A stretch of 64,000 nt of DNA. Origin: Alphaproteobacteria bacterium (lineage in GTDB: Bacteria; Pseudomonadota; Alphaproteobacteria; Rhizobiales; Rhizobiaceae). The notes under the pieces were generated by a model. That model worked only from the letters and a program-made list of their open reading frames with translations. It ran no database searches and was not told the origin of the DNA. Below, one piece after another: positions 26,836-35,258 of the stretch (the stretch's first letter is position 1; each line of letters opens with the position of its first letter). Made by a program: the position numbers and the translations under genes. The DNA is taken from the NCBI GenBank assembly GCA_024742485.1, contig JANSYK010000003.1, positions 620,001 to 684,000 on the forward strand. Reading direction: 5' to 3'.

Positions 26836-27579
26836 GTGTCCGAGACCGTAGAAAAAAAACAATCAAGCTTTGGCGAAACCTTGAAGGTGATCGTTCAGGC
26901 GCTGCTGTTGGCTTTGCTGATCCGCAGCTTTCTGTTTCAACCGTTCTCGATTCCTTCTGGATCCATGATGCCGACACTGCTGGTTGGTGATTACCTGTTC
27001 GTATCGAAATACGCCTACGGTTATTCGCGCTACTCTTTCCCATTCTCGCCGGATCTCTTTTCCGGCCGGATTTGGAGCAGCGATCCAGAGCGCGGCGACA
27101 TCGCGGTATTCCGACTGCCGCGCAATCCGAAGATCGATTACATCAAGCGTGTGATTGGCCTTCCCGGTGACAGGGTCCAGATGATCTCAGGGGTGCTCCA
27201 CATCAATGGAGAGCCGGTCAAACGGGAACGGGCGGGCGGTTTTCGTCCACAGGACAGTTATGATATTGGCTCTGAAGTTCCGGTCTACCGCGAAACACTG
27301 CCCAACGGGGTGAGCTATGAAACGCTTGACCAGGTGCCGAACTCGATCGGTGACAACACCCGCGAATTCCTGGTGCCGGATGGTCATTATTTCATGATGG
27401 GCGACAATCGCGACAACTCGGCCGACAGCCGGTTTGATGTTGGATTTGTTCCGTTGGAAAATTTCGTTGGCCGCGCCGAAATGATCTTTTTCTCGATCGG
27501 TGGTGATTCTTCACCGCTCGAGATTTGGAAATGGCCGTCTGAAATGCGCGTCGGCCGCCTGTTCGAGTTGACCGAGTGA
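26836..27579 (+). CDS. lepB: Signal peptidase I
   Basis: Membrane serine protease that removes signal peptides from Sec-exported proteins. One N-terminal transmembrane helix (~15-34) precedes the catalytic Ser43 in IPSGSMMPTLL. The general-base Lys lies in DYIKRVIGLPGDRV and the late motif YFMMGDNRDNSADSR closes the domain. The GTG at 26836 is preferred: GAAGG lies upstream and family proteins start MSE-T/K here. The frame is open to 26776. It overlaps the possible upstream rnc start by four bases. Confidence 0.95.
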   Translation: MSETVEKKQSSFGETLKVIVQALLLALLIRSFLFQPFSIPSGSMMPTLLVGDYLFVSKYAYGYSRYSFPFSPDLFSGRIWSSDPERGDIAVFRLPRNPKIDYIKRVIGLPGDRVQMISGVLHINGEPVKRERAGGFRPQDSYDIGSEVPVYRETLPNGVSYETLDQVPNSIGDNTREFLVPDGHYFMMGDNRDNSADSRFDVGFVPLENFVGRAEMIFFSIGGDSSPLEIWKWPSEMRVGRLFELTE

Positions 27580-27593
27580 AGCAGGAGAAGGCG

Positions 27594-28277
27594 GTGGCGG
27601 AATTCGACCACAGCCAGCTTGCCGATTTGATTGGCCATACATTCGCCGATGAGAAGCGGCTTGAACATGCGCTGACCCACGCCAGTGCACGCTCCGGTGG
27701 CCGGGGTAATTATGAGCGTCTGGAATTTCTCGGTGACAGGGTGTTGGGTCTGGTGATTGCCGAACTGCTCTTTTCGCTGTTTCCTGCCGCCAAGGAAGGC
27801 GAGCTTTCAGTGCGCCTGAACCAGCTGGTCAGCGCCGAGACCTGCGCGTCCGTGGCTGATGATCTGCAATTGCATCAGTTCATCAAAACCGGCTCGGACA
27901 TCAAGAGCCTGACCGGCAAACGCATGGCCAGTGTCCGCGCGGATGTCATGGAATCGCTGATTGCCGCCATCTATCTGGATGCCGGACTCGAGGCAGCGCG
28001 GACCTTTGTCGTTAAAAACTGGGGTGCGCGGGCACGCGCCTCAACGGGCGCAAAACGAGACGCCAAAACCGAATTGCAGGAATGGGCACACGGACGGTCC
28101 GGCATTGCACCAACCTATACCATTGTCGAGCGAACCGGACCTGACCATGAACCGCAATTCAAAGTGAAGGCCGACGTCGCCGGCATCGAGCCGGAGTTCG
28201 GTACAGGCAGATCCCGAAGGGCCGCGGAGCAGGATGCGGCGGCCAGGATGCTGGAACGTGAGGGCGTTTGGACGTGA
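27594..28277 (+). CDS. rnc: Ribonuclease III
   Basis: Cleaves double-stranded RNA in rRNA maturation and regulation. The RNase III signature ERLEFLGDRVLGLVIAELL carries the metal-binding acidic residues, ADVMESLIAAIYLDAG carries the second set, and a C-terminal double-stranded RNA-binding domain starts near KTELQEWAHGR and ends with GRSRRAAEQDAAARML. GTG at 27594 has AGGAGAAGG six bases upstream; an in-frame GTG at 27576 overlaps the lepB stop. The stop overlaps the era start (GTGA). Confidence 0.96.
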   Translation: MAEFDHSQLADLIGHTFADEKRLEHALTHASARSGGRGNYERLEFLGDRVLGLVIAELLFSLFPAAKEGELSVRLNQLVSAETCASVADDLQLHQFIKTGSDIKSLTGKRMASVRADVMESLIAAIYLDAGLEAARTFVVKNWGARARASTGAKRDAKTELQEWAHGRSGIAPTYTIVERTGPDHEPQFKVKADVAGIEPEFGTGRSRRAAEQDAAARMLEREGVWT

Positions 28278-29206
28278 CAATAGCAGACGACGAGAGCTCG
28301 GAAGCCGACAATGCGCCGACCCGATCGGGATTTGTCGCACTGATCGGAGCGCCGAATGCGGGAAAATCGACACTGGTCAACCGTTTTGTCGGTGCGAAGG
28401 TTTCGATTGTCAGCCACAAGGTCCAGACAACCCGGTCACTTGTGCGCGGCATTGTCATTCACAAGGGTGCCCAGATCGTGTTTGTCGACACACCCGGCAT
28501 TTTCAAGCCGCGCCGCCGGCTGGACCGGGCCATGGTGACATCGGCCTGGGGCGGGGCGCACGATGCCGATGTGATCTTCTTCCTGGTGGACGCGGAGAGG
28601 GGGCTCGCCGGAGATGCCGAAAGAATTCTGGAAGGTCTCGTCGAGGTCAGGAAGCCCAAGGTTCTGATCCTGAACAAGATCGACCGGGTCCAGCCCGAAG
28701 CACTTCTGGAACTGACCGCGAAGGCAACCGCCAACGTCGCGTTCGATGAGACCTTCATGATCTCGGCATTGAAGGGACCTGGCTGCGATGACGTGCTGGA
28801 TTACCTGGCGAAAGTCCTGCCGGAAGGGCCATGGTATTATCCGGAAGATCAAATCACTGACCTGCCGCTGCGCCAGTTGGCAGCCGAGATCACCCGTGAA
28901 AAACTCTATGCTCGGCTACATCAGGAATTGCCCTACGCCTCCCACGTGGAAACGGAAAAATGGGAAGAACGCAAGGATGGCAGCGTACGCATTGAACAGG
29001 TGATCTATGTAGAGCGCGAGAGCCAGAAGAAAATCGTGCTCGGCAAGGGTGGCGACAGTATCAAACACATCAGCCAGCAATCCCGGCGCGAGATCGGTGA
29101 CATTCTGGGACAGGTTGTGCATCTGTTTTTGTTCGTGAAAGTGCGGGGCAATTGGGGCGATGACCCCGAACGCTATCGCGAAATCGGACTTGAATTTCCC
29201 AATTGA
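28274..29206 (+). CDS. era: GTPase Era
   Basis: Essential GTPase that binds the 3' end of 16S rRNA in small-subunit assembly. G1 is GAPNAGKST, G3 is VDTPGIF and G4 is LNKIDRV. The C-terminal KH domain has ELPYASHVETEKWEER and VLGKGGDSIKHI. Start GTG at 28274 overlaps the rnc stop by four bases; a TTG at 28268 is also possible. Coupled to rnc and followed by recO, as usual in alphaproteobacteria. Confidence 0.97.
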   Translation: MTIADDESSEADNAPTRSGFVALIGAPNAGKSTLVNRFVGAKVSIVSHKVQTTRSLVRGIVIHKGAQIVFVDTPGIFKPRRRLDRAMVTSAWGGAHDADVIFFLVDAERGLAGDAERILEGLVEVRKPKVLILNKIDRVQPEALLELTAKATANVAFDETFMISALKGPGCDDVLDYLAKVLPEGPWYYPEDQITDLPLRQLAAEITREKLYARLHQELPYASHVETEKWEERKDGSVRIEQVIYVERESQKKIVLGKGGDSIKHISQQSRREIGDILGQVVHLFLFVKVRGNWGDDPERYREIGLEFPN

Positions 29207-29224
29207 GCGGCACAGGTTCATCCG

Positions 29225-29977
29225 ATGCAATGGCAGGATGAGGGAATTGTACTAGGGGTCAAACGACACGGCGAAAGCAGCGCCATCGTCGAGATCATGA
29301 CCCGTGAGCATGGCAGGCATCTGGGCCTTGTGCGTGGTGGCCGGTCACGGCGTATGCAGCCCGTGCTTCAGCCAGGCAATGGAGTGTCGGTGACCTGGCG
29401 CGCGCGGCTCGACCAGCACCTGGGCAGTTTTCAAATCGAACCCGTTGAGTTGCGTGCGGCGCGTCTGATGGAGACCGGGACCGGTGTTTACGGCGTGCAA
29501 GCCATGGGTGCACTTCTTCGCCTGCTGCCCGAACGCGACCCTCACGGGCATCTTTTTGAGGCTCTTGGAATCATTCTGAATCATCTGCATCAACCGATGG
29601 ATGCCGGGGAGCTGTTTGTCCGCTTCGAAATTGCGGTTCTCGAGGATCTTGGTTTTGGGCTGGATCTGACCCGGTGCGCTGCAACCGGCGCGAAGAATCA
29701 GTTGCAATTCGTATCGCCGAAATCAGGCCGGGCAGTCAGCCGCGAGGCGGGCATGCCCTGGCAGGATAAATTGCTGACCTTGCCGTCGTTCCTGGCCGAC
29801 GGCAGCCGGCATGCGGCAGACCCGACGAGCCTGGAAGAGGCATTTCGGCTCACAGGCTTTTTTCTGCATCGCCATGTTTACGAGCCGCGTGGGATGGAAA
29901 TGCCAGATTCGAGGGCTGGATTTATCCAGGCGGTGCTTAAGGCTCATCTGGTTTCGCACAAACCAGATGAGCCTTGA
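29225..29977 (+). CDS. recO: DNA repair protein RecO
   Basis: Recombination mediator of the RecF pathway that helps load RecA on SSB-coated DNA. The 250-residue protein opens with [19 protein letters not shown], an OB-fold, and continues with [17 protein letters not shown] and [14 protein letters not shown]. The central part has [10 protein letters not shown]-like sequence, but the classical zinc-ribbon cysteines are reduced to a single visible one. Last gene of the acpS-lepB-rnc-era-recO run. The final codons form one side of a perfect hairpin. Confidence 0.93.
   Translation: MQWQDEGIVLGVKRHGESSAIVEIMTREHGRHLGLVRGGRSRRMQPVLQPGNGVSVTWRARLDQHLGSFQIEPVELRAARLMETGTGVYGVQAMGALLRLLPERDPHGHLFEALGIILNHLHQPMDAGELFVRFEIAVLEDLGFGLDLTRCAATGAKNQLQFVSPKSGRAVSREAGMPWQDKLLTLPSFLADGSRHAADPTSLEEAFRLTGFFLHRHVYEPRGMEMPDSRAGFIQAVLKAHLVSHKPDEP
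29939..29975 (+). terminator. Perfect 16-bp hairpin at the end of recO
   Basis: AAGGCTCATCTGGTTT (29939-29954) and AAACCAGATGAGCCTT (29960-29975) are exact complements around CGCAC. The hairpin lies inside the last codons of recO, ending at its TGA. No T-run follows, so it may end transcription in a factor-dependent way or shield the 3' end. Confidence 0.55.
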
Positions 29978-30308
29978 TCCGCGTGAACAGTTGTCCGTTC
30001 CAACCAGCCATTCGGGCGACGGTGACGACTGAGAATCAGTTTATGGCTGACTTCTCGACACGCACGACCCCACAGAGCCAGCTATGGCTTGGGAAACAGG
30101 ATTTGATCAGGATCTCGGCTTTCCGTGGGTTGCACTGCGGACCCACGGTAAGGGCAAGCGGACCATGCAATCCAGGACCACATACAAGCATGGCGATCTT
30201 TGTGTACGGGCCGCTACGAGAACGACCAGAGCCTGCTCTGCATAAGTGAACATCTCGCATCCAGGGACAAATCAAGATTGCGCGCTCCACCGAAAAATAC
30301 CGACGGTT
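29978..30308. other. Convergent intergenic region after recO
   Basis: About 330 bases between convergent recO and the repeat-protein gene, without a credible coding frame. It contains two inverted repeats: CCGTGGGT/ACCCACGG (30123-30130 and 30141-30148) and GCGCTCCA/TGGAGCGC (30282-30289 and 30320-30327), the second flanking the stop codon of the minus-strand gene. These may act as transcription end structures. Confidence 0.45.
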
Positions 30309-32204
30309 TCACCGAACTATGGAGCGCCGGAAGTTGAAACGACCCGATCTGCGTTTTTTGGTGACTGCGCGCTCGGAACAAAGAAATTCCAGCTTGCCGA
30401 ATTTGTTTACGTGCACCGTGGCTGCGCTGCGATGATGACAGTATTCAGCGTGTTGGTTCTTTTCCTTCATGGATATGAAAACCAGATGAGGGTCTGTCAA
30501 ACCACCCTCCAGCTTTGACAGCCGCCAATAGCCTTTGCCTTCCAACCCCCAGTCCCCGGTGGTGTGAATGGTGTAGATGCTTCCTGATCCGCACTCGGTG
30601 ACGACGGACAGATTTTCTGAATAGGCATAGGGCTGTTGGGGTTTTGCCTCCACCTGATGCTGTTGCTCGCCCAGCAGCCGAATGCCATCGGAATTCGGCC
30701 GGAAGGCATCCGGTGTCAGTTTGAAAAATCGCGTGTGTCTGGGCTCCAGATTTTTCTTTTTCAAAGATCTGAAAAAACCGCCACCGGGATGTGAAACGAT
30801 CAGGAGGGTTGAACCGTCAGACAGTTTTGCAAGGCCCAGGCCTCCGCCCGCTGATCTCAGGCCCGGGAGCCTGTATCTGTGCTGTTGCTTGTCACCAGCC
30901 GCGTTGACCCCAAACCACCGCAGATAATCCTTGCCGTCTTCAAGCTCGGCCACGAACAATCCGTCACCCAGAACTGAAACGCCGCTGGGATGCTCAACCC
31001 TCGACTTGTGCATCGAATAAAGAACATTCTTGGCATTTCCGCTCGTTCGCGACCATTTTTTGTCCTCGAGAAAGAAAATGAAACCCTTCTTTCTGTGGCT
31101 GTGACTGCCGGCATAAGGGTAACGGACGGAATTCGTGCGCACAAAGCCTTGAACGTGTTTGCCGCCAGATTGAAAACTGTTCTTGGGCTGCATCCCTTCG
31201 GGTCGATACCTGTGGCCCCCGTCAAAGTCCCATGAGCCTTTTACCCAGGATTGGTTCATGCCCTGCGCGAATTGCGCTTCGACATTATTTGCACATTTGT
31301 TGCAATCAAGATCACCAAATTGACATTTGGTTTCGCCAATGGTTGCCAGTTTTCCAGGACCGAAAAACCAGGTGACTTCGATATCGTCAATCTTGTATCC
31401 GGATCTTTTAAACCCTTTTCGGGCTTTGAGCAGGTCCGCGCGCGAGTTCACGACACGCAACTTTTTGTCCGGCCCGGTCTTTCCAAACAGGCCATAATAC
31501 TTTTGACCATCCGTGTTTCCCAGAATTTCAAGATCGATCAGCCGATAGCCTTTTTTGCGAAAGTCGGTGCGCGCCCTTTTGAATTGATCCCAATTTCCGC
31601 CCATGCTGGAGCCGGCTGGATACTTTCCAGCGTGAAAGACGCCCGCGTACCACTGTGTGCTTCCATCATACCAGGTCTCGAAATCATGCATACGGAGGCC
31701 CTGCTTCTCGTATTTTGCCCATTCCTTGTGAAATTTCTTCCACCCCGGGACCACCCATAGAGCGTGTGCTCCCTTACCTTTGATGTAAGTCGCACCAAAA
31801 TAGCGTTTTTTGTTTTCGGTCCAGGTTTCGAAATCCTGCAGCCGGTACCCCTTTTTGCTCCAGTTCTTCCAGCCATTCATGACCGTTTCCAACGACACGC
31901 GTATTTGAGAGGGGTCGTTGCCACGCGTCTTTTTGAAAACACCTGAATATTTCGCAGTGTTGTTCTGAACTTCGAAATCGTGAAGCCGAAAACCATTCTT
32001 TTTGTATTTTAGCCAGCCCTGGTGAAAGTCTTTCCAGTCGCGTGCAATGAGCAGTGTATTGTTGCCTTTTTTCTTCTCAAAGGTTGCGCTCCATCGCCAT
32101 TCGGCAGATGCGACCTGTATCACAGCGGCGTTTCCGATGAACCCAGTCAGCACCACAGCTGCAGCCCGGACGATGTTGGACACTCTGGAAGTCGTCATTT
32201 TCAT
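30309..32204 (-). CDS. Secreted protein with five ~50-residue tandem repeats (polyglycine-hydrolase-like/BTRD1-type) and an unassigned C-terminal domain
   Basis: 631 residues from the ATG at 32204 (AAAGAGG upstream). A signal peptide covers residues 1-34 (cleavage after ASA, before EWRW). Residues 35-285 hold five repeats marked by GFRLHDFE (71), GYRLQDFE (119), GLRMHDFE (169), GYRLIDLE (219) and GYKIDDIE (269), each followed by a Y-x-G-V/L-F strand. This is the pattern I recall for the bacterial tandem repeat domain found before the catalytic part of polyglycine hydrolases. Residues 290-631 begin with a Cys cluster (CQFGDLDCNKC) and contain propeller-like strands (HPSGVSVLGDGLFVAEL, GGGLGLAKLSDGSTLLIV) with no catalytic signature I can name; no serine beta-lactamase motif is seen. 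It follows the metallopeptidase gene by 61 bases and is probably co-transcribed. Confidence 0.75.
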   Translation of the reverse strand: MKMTTSRVSNIVRAAAVVLTGFIGNAAVIQVASAEWRWSATFEKKKGNNTLLIARDWKDFHQGWLKYKKNGFRLHDFEVQNNTAKYSGVFKKTRGNDPSQIRVSLETVMNGWKNWSKKGYRLQDFETWTENKKRYFGATYIKGKGAHALWVVPGWKKFHKEWAKYEKQGLRMHDFETWYDGSTQWYAGVFHAGKYPAGSSMGGNWDQFKRARTDFRKKGYRLIDLEILGNTDGQKYYGLFGKTGPDKKLRVVNSRADLLKARKGFKRSGYKIDDIEVTWFFGPGKLATIGETKCQFGDLDCNKCANNVEAQFAQGMNQSWVKGSWDFDGGHRYRPEGMQPKNSFQSGGKHVQGFVRTNSVRYPYAGSHSHRKKGFIFFLEDKKWSRTSGNAKNVLYSMHKSRVEHPSGVSVLGDGLFVAELEDGKDYLRWFGVNAAGDKQQHRYRLPGLRSAGGGLGLAKLSDGSTLLIVSHPGGGFFRSLKKKNLEPRHTRFFKLTPDAFRPNSDGIRLLGEQQHQVEAKPQQPYAYSENLSVVTECGSGSIYTIHTTGDWGLEGKGYWRLSKLEGGLTDPHLVFISMKEKNQHAEYCHHRSAATVHVNKFGKLEFLCSERAVTKKRRSGRFNFRRSIVR

Positions 32205-32265
32205 GGAACAAGCCTCTTTACGAAATTGGGAGCAAGAGCTGAGGATGCGGTTCAGGTTTTGGTTG

Positions 32266-33975
32266 CTACCAATTGAAACCTGAACTGGGGAACCGTTTGA
32301 ACTCCAGGCCACGGACAGTCTTTCCGTCGTAGACGGCGCGGCCGAACATGTATGTAAACAGGGCATAATTGTCGTTGTTTCGTGTGGTGCGGTTGTAATT
32401 GCGCCCCTTGCAGCCGTTGTAGTTGGCTATATAGACTGCCTTTTTTCCGTATAGCGGACGGGCAGCGCGGTATTTGCCACAGGCTACCCAATAGTCGTGC
32501 GTGTCGCTGACCCAGTAACCACTCCTGGGAATCTTGAGCCAGTGATACAGTTCGTGGACGATGGTTTTTGCGCGAAGACTATTGCGCCTGTTTGGGCTGA
32601 ACCATCCGTCGCAGAAATTGATGGTGCCATTGACGAGGTGATTGGCAGACGGATAGTTGCCCGTCGTGGGGATTTTTCGGTAGCACGGATGCGCTCCCCT
32701 GTTGCCTTCGTTTCTGCGGCATTTGACCGTGTAGGTCGTTCCCCGAAAACGCTTCTGCCAGACCTTTCCGATGGAATCGCGTATCCGCACAAAACGTTTG
32801 CCATCATACGGACCGAACCAACCGCGCATTGACACATTCTCGTAACTCGGCGCGTTGGCATAGTCATTGATGTGGTCATAATTCCACATCCTCTCGCGAC
32901 GCCCCTTGTTCCTGTCAAGATACTGCATGGCCTGATGAGCTCGCCATGCATAGAAATGAGCCAGGGCCCAAGCTTTGTGGATTTGCTGTTTGTCGGATGT
33001 ACTGCACCCCGTATAGCCCTTTGGCCAGCGGATGGCGGGCATATCGATGGGAAACATGTAGCCGGAGCGCGTGTCTTTCTTGGTGCGTTCGCTGAATACG
33101 AAGGCGAGGGGTTTTCCGTTATCTGTTGGATTGGCGTTCCTGGACTCCTTGCGAATCCCGGAAGTGCAGCAATTGTCTTTTACTGCGGCAGCTTCAACAT
33201 TCTTGAGCCAGCATTGCGCTTTGGTTCCATTCGAGGTCCGGCGCACATAGGTATAGGCTTTGCATTCCCGGTCCAGCGCGCACAGGGACGCACACGTGGC
33301 GGAATCTCCGTCGGTGATCTCAAAACTCATATAGTCACCGCCGGGGCGGTCCTCGCCCCTTGTCGATGTCAAAAGGGCTGCCGCTTTGGTCTTCACACCC
33401 GAAGTGCAGCACGTATTGGCAACCGGCGCCGGTTTCGCATTCTTGTACCAGCATTTCGCCTTTGGTCCCTGCGCACCCGGTTTGGAGTAGGTAAAGGCCT
33501 TGCATTGCGTGTCGGCGGAACAGACGTTCTTGCAAATGGCAACATCCGCATGCGGCAGGGTTCTGCTTTTATAATCCGATCCCGGACGGTCACGCCCGGG
33601 CTCGAGCCGGATGATCTCCAAGGCGGATTTTTTCACCCCGGATGTGCAACATTCACTTTTGACGGCTTTTCGGATGGTGTGTTTCAGGTAGCACTTTGCT
33701 TTCGAGCCCTGAACACCCGGTTTCACGTAGGTGTAAGCCTTGCACGCCTCTTCGTCTGCGCAACGCTTCGCACAAAGAGCAGGCCGTGCGCGGTTTAGAA
33801 TTATGGTCCTGAAATCGCCGCCCGGTCGATCAATCCCCCTTTCAACGCTTCCAGAGAAATTGGCAACAGAAGGTGCGACAGTGGCTGCCAATGTGATGGC
33901 GACCGCAGCAACCAACTTGATGAAACCGGAAGGATCGAAGCACCGGCGACAATGCCTGGTTTGTTCAATGAACAT
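32266..33975 (-). CDS. Secreted protein with three PAN/Apple-like repeats and an aspzincin (M35-like) metallopeptidase domain
   Basis: 569 residues with an N-terminal signal (hydrophobic stretch 18-38). Residues 47-280 are three repeats of exactly 80 residues, each with DRPG-S/G-D (at 49, 129, 209), CKA-Y/F-TY (78, 158, 238), a K-A-x-C-W/Y segment and CCTSG (109, 189, 269). They are rich in paired cysteines like PAN_4/Apple modules that bind protein or carbohydrate. The C-terminal part (~290-569) has HELYHWL (HExxH at 474-478), a downstream SDTHDYW with a candidate third zinc ligand and NNDNYALF. This order is known from lysine-specific and M35-like aspzincin peptidases. The likely role is an extracellular zinc protease; the target is unknown. 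GGAAGAGGG precedes the ATG. Confidence 0.8.
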   Translation of the reverse strand: MFIEQTRHCRRCFDPSGFIKLVAAVAITLAATVAPSVANFSGSVERGIDRPGGDFRTIILNRARPALCAKRCADEEACKAYTYVKPGVQGSKAKCYLKHTIRKAVKSECCTSGVKKSALEIIRLEPGRDRPGSDYKSRTLPHADVAICKNVCSADTQCKAFTYSKPGAQGPKAKCWYKNAKPAPVANTCCTSGVKTKAAALLTSTRGEDRPGGDYMSFEITDGDSATCASLCALDRECKAYTYVRRTSNGTKAQCWLKNVEAAAVKDNCCTSGIRKESRNANPTDNGKPLAFVFSERTKKDTRSGYMFPIDMPAIRWPKGYTGCSTSDKQQIHKAWALAHFYAWRAHQAMQYLDRNKGRRERMWNYDHINDYANAPSYENVSMRGWFGPYDGKRFVRIRDSIGKVWQKRFRGTTYTVKCRRNEGNRGAHPCYRKIPTTGNYPSANHLVNGTINFCDGWFSPNRRNSLRAKTIVHELYHWLKIPRSGYWVSDTHDYWVACGKYRAARPLYGKKAVYIANYNGCKGRNYNRTTRNNDNYALFTYMFGRAVYDGKTVRGLEFKRFPSSGFNW

Positions 33976-33996
33976 TCCCTCTTCCTAACCTTAGGG

Positions 33997-34033
33997 CAAT
34001 CCAGGTTTTGACGACGTTGGCAAAACCTGATTG
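33997..34033 (-). promoter_or_regulatory. Inverted repeat in the leader of the metallopeptidase gene
   Basis: CAATCCAGGTTTT (33997-34009) and AAAACCTGATTG (34022-34033) are complementary except for one bulged C, with a 12-base spacer. Lies 22-58 bases upstream of the start codon, so it could be an RNA stem-loop in the leader or a DNA-binding site. Confidence 0.5.
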
Positions 34034-34052
34034 CATCAACAATATCGGTGGT

Positions 34053-34066
34053 CGACACCGGTGTCG
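34053..34066. promoter_or_regulatory. 14-bp perfect palindrome CGACACCGGTGTCG
   Basis: A perfect dyad 78-91 bases upstream of the metallopeptidase ATG. The position suits an operator or activator site; the neighbouring LuxR-type regulator is an obvious candidate but the link is untested. Confidence 0.4.
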
Positions 34067-34453
34067 CATCTCCGACAAAACGAGAAACGGATTGATGACA
34101 AAGACAATCGGTTTCAGCCAGAAGAACCGGCAAATTGCGTCATATGCCGGTGGAGTATCGGTCGGCGGCTGGACTTAGGGCAATCCCTTGATTCTGAGGG
34201 ATTTGGCGAGGTCAGCCGGTGCGGTACACTGAGAATGGGCACCGAAGACTGGCAGGGGTGGCGAGGCGCTGCTGGGCACTCTACCCAATCACGGCGGATT
34301 GCGGCGGTCCTTGCATCGGCCACGAAGCTCAGTCCGAATGGGTCAGTTCGGTTGCCAAGGACGAGAGCGACCCTCAAACGTCTCGATCCCAATTCAGGAT
34401 GTAACGGTTGTTCCGTGGTGGCACCACTTGAAATCGCAAAATCTGCCCATTCG

Positions 34454-35197
34454 CTACAAGGTGATTTCGTTCCGCAACAACGCGCGTGCGACTGCTTCTG
34501 GACGGGTGCGTGCTCCGAGTTTTTTTCGGGCGTTCGATATATATTCACTGACAGTCGGAACTGAGAGAACAAGCCGATCTGCAATCTGATTGGTCCGCAG
34601 CCCGATTGCCAAGAGCGCAAGACAATCGCGCTCACGAGGGGACAACACAGGTTTTGACGACTGCATCGGTGCAATGTGGGAAATTTTCGTATTCAAGAAC
34701 AGTGCTGCAACCTGAAGGTCGTTTGCCAGTCGCAATATGTTCTGTGGTCTGAATTTTGACGACTTGTCAAAAAATAGGGTGAGGTTGCCGTACGTCGACC
34801 TGTCCAGTTGATGGATCGGTATCGTCACACCGCCATGTACATGAAAATCGGCTGCCAACGCCATGAATCTGCGCTCATTGGCATCACTGATTTTTGTGGG
34901 CTCGCATTTCCAGATTAGGGGACGGGTGTTGTTTTTGCAGTAGTCCGGGAATCTGTCGGCGGCCTGCAGGGACTTGTCTGCAAGCACCGCATTCAACAAG
35001 TCATCGCTGACAAATTTTCCATAGGTTTTGCCATGTCGCACCTTGTCCCGAACACCATTCCTTCCGTCCACAGGAATGTCGGAACAAAAGAACGCGCAAA
35101 AAGGCTGCAGGTCAGCAAATTGCGAAACAACACAATTGAGTGCCGCGATTTCACTATGGGATTCGTGCAGGTCGTCGAGTAACTGGCGGTGGTCCAT
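34454..35197 (-). CDS. LuxR-family transcriptional regulator with autoinducer-binding-like domain (LuxR solo)
   Basis: 247 residues. The C-terminal GerE-type helix-turn-helix is clear: LSPRERDCLALLAIGLRTNQ, IADRLVLSVPTVSEYISNARKKLGA. The N-terminal ~170 residues resemble an autoinducer-binding fold, with HVHGGVTIPIHQLD carrying the conserved Gly-Gly region and LIWKCEP an aromatic position, but the full Trp-Tyr-Asp-Trp ligand set cannot be confirmed by eye. No luxI-type synthase is in the window, so it is a solo. ATG at 35197 has GAGG seven bases upstream; a TTG at 35203 is the frame's first start. It lies on the same strand upstream of the secreted metallopeptidase and repeat-protein genes and may control them. 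Confidence 0.83.
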   Translation of the reverse strand: MDHRQLLDDLHESHSEIAALNCVVSQFADLQPFCAFFCSDIPVDGRNGVRDKVRHGKTYGKFVSDDLLNAVLADKSLQAADRFPDYCKNNTRPLIWKCEPTKISDANERRFMALAADFHVHGGVTIPIHQLDRSTYGNLTLFFDKSSKFRPQNILRLANDLQVAALFLNTKISHIAPMQSSKPVLSPRERDCLALLAIGLRTNQIADRLVLSVPTVSEYISNARKKLGARTRPEAVARALLRNEITL

Positions 35198-35231
35198 GAC
35201 CAAACCTCACAAGCCGAGCACCCCACCTGAT

Positions 35232-35258
35232 CCCCACAATCAACCTTAATTGTCGGGG
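35232..35258 (-). promoter_or_regulatory. Inverted repeat ahead of the LuxR-type gene
   Basis: CCCCACAAT (35232-35240) and ATTGTCGGGG (35249-35258) are complementary apart from one extra C, with an 8-base spacer, 35 bases upstream of the ATG. Candidate autoregulatory site or leader hairpin. Confidence 0.4.

Larger units (their letters stand above)
33976..34453. other. Intergenic region between luxR-type gene and metallopeptidase gene
   Basis: About 480 bases. Frames on either strand are composition artefacts without motifs. It holds a long inverted repeat (33997-34033) and a 14-bp palindrome (34053-34066), listed separately, both within 100 bases upstream of the metallopeptidase start, so a separate promoter for that gene is likely here. 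Confidence 0.5.

Noticed and set aside
34031-34674. Frames on both strands in the luxR-metallopeptidase gap
   Set aside because: They overlap each other and the LuxR 3' end, have no motif, and composition looks non-coding.
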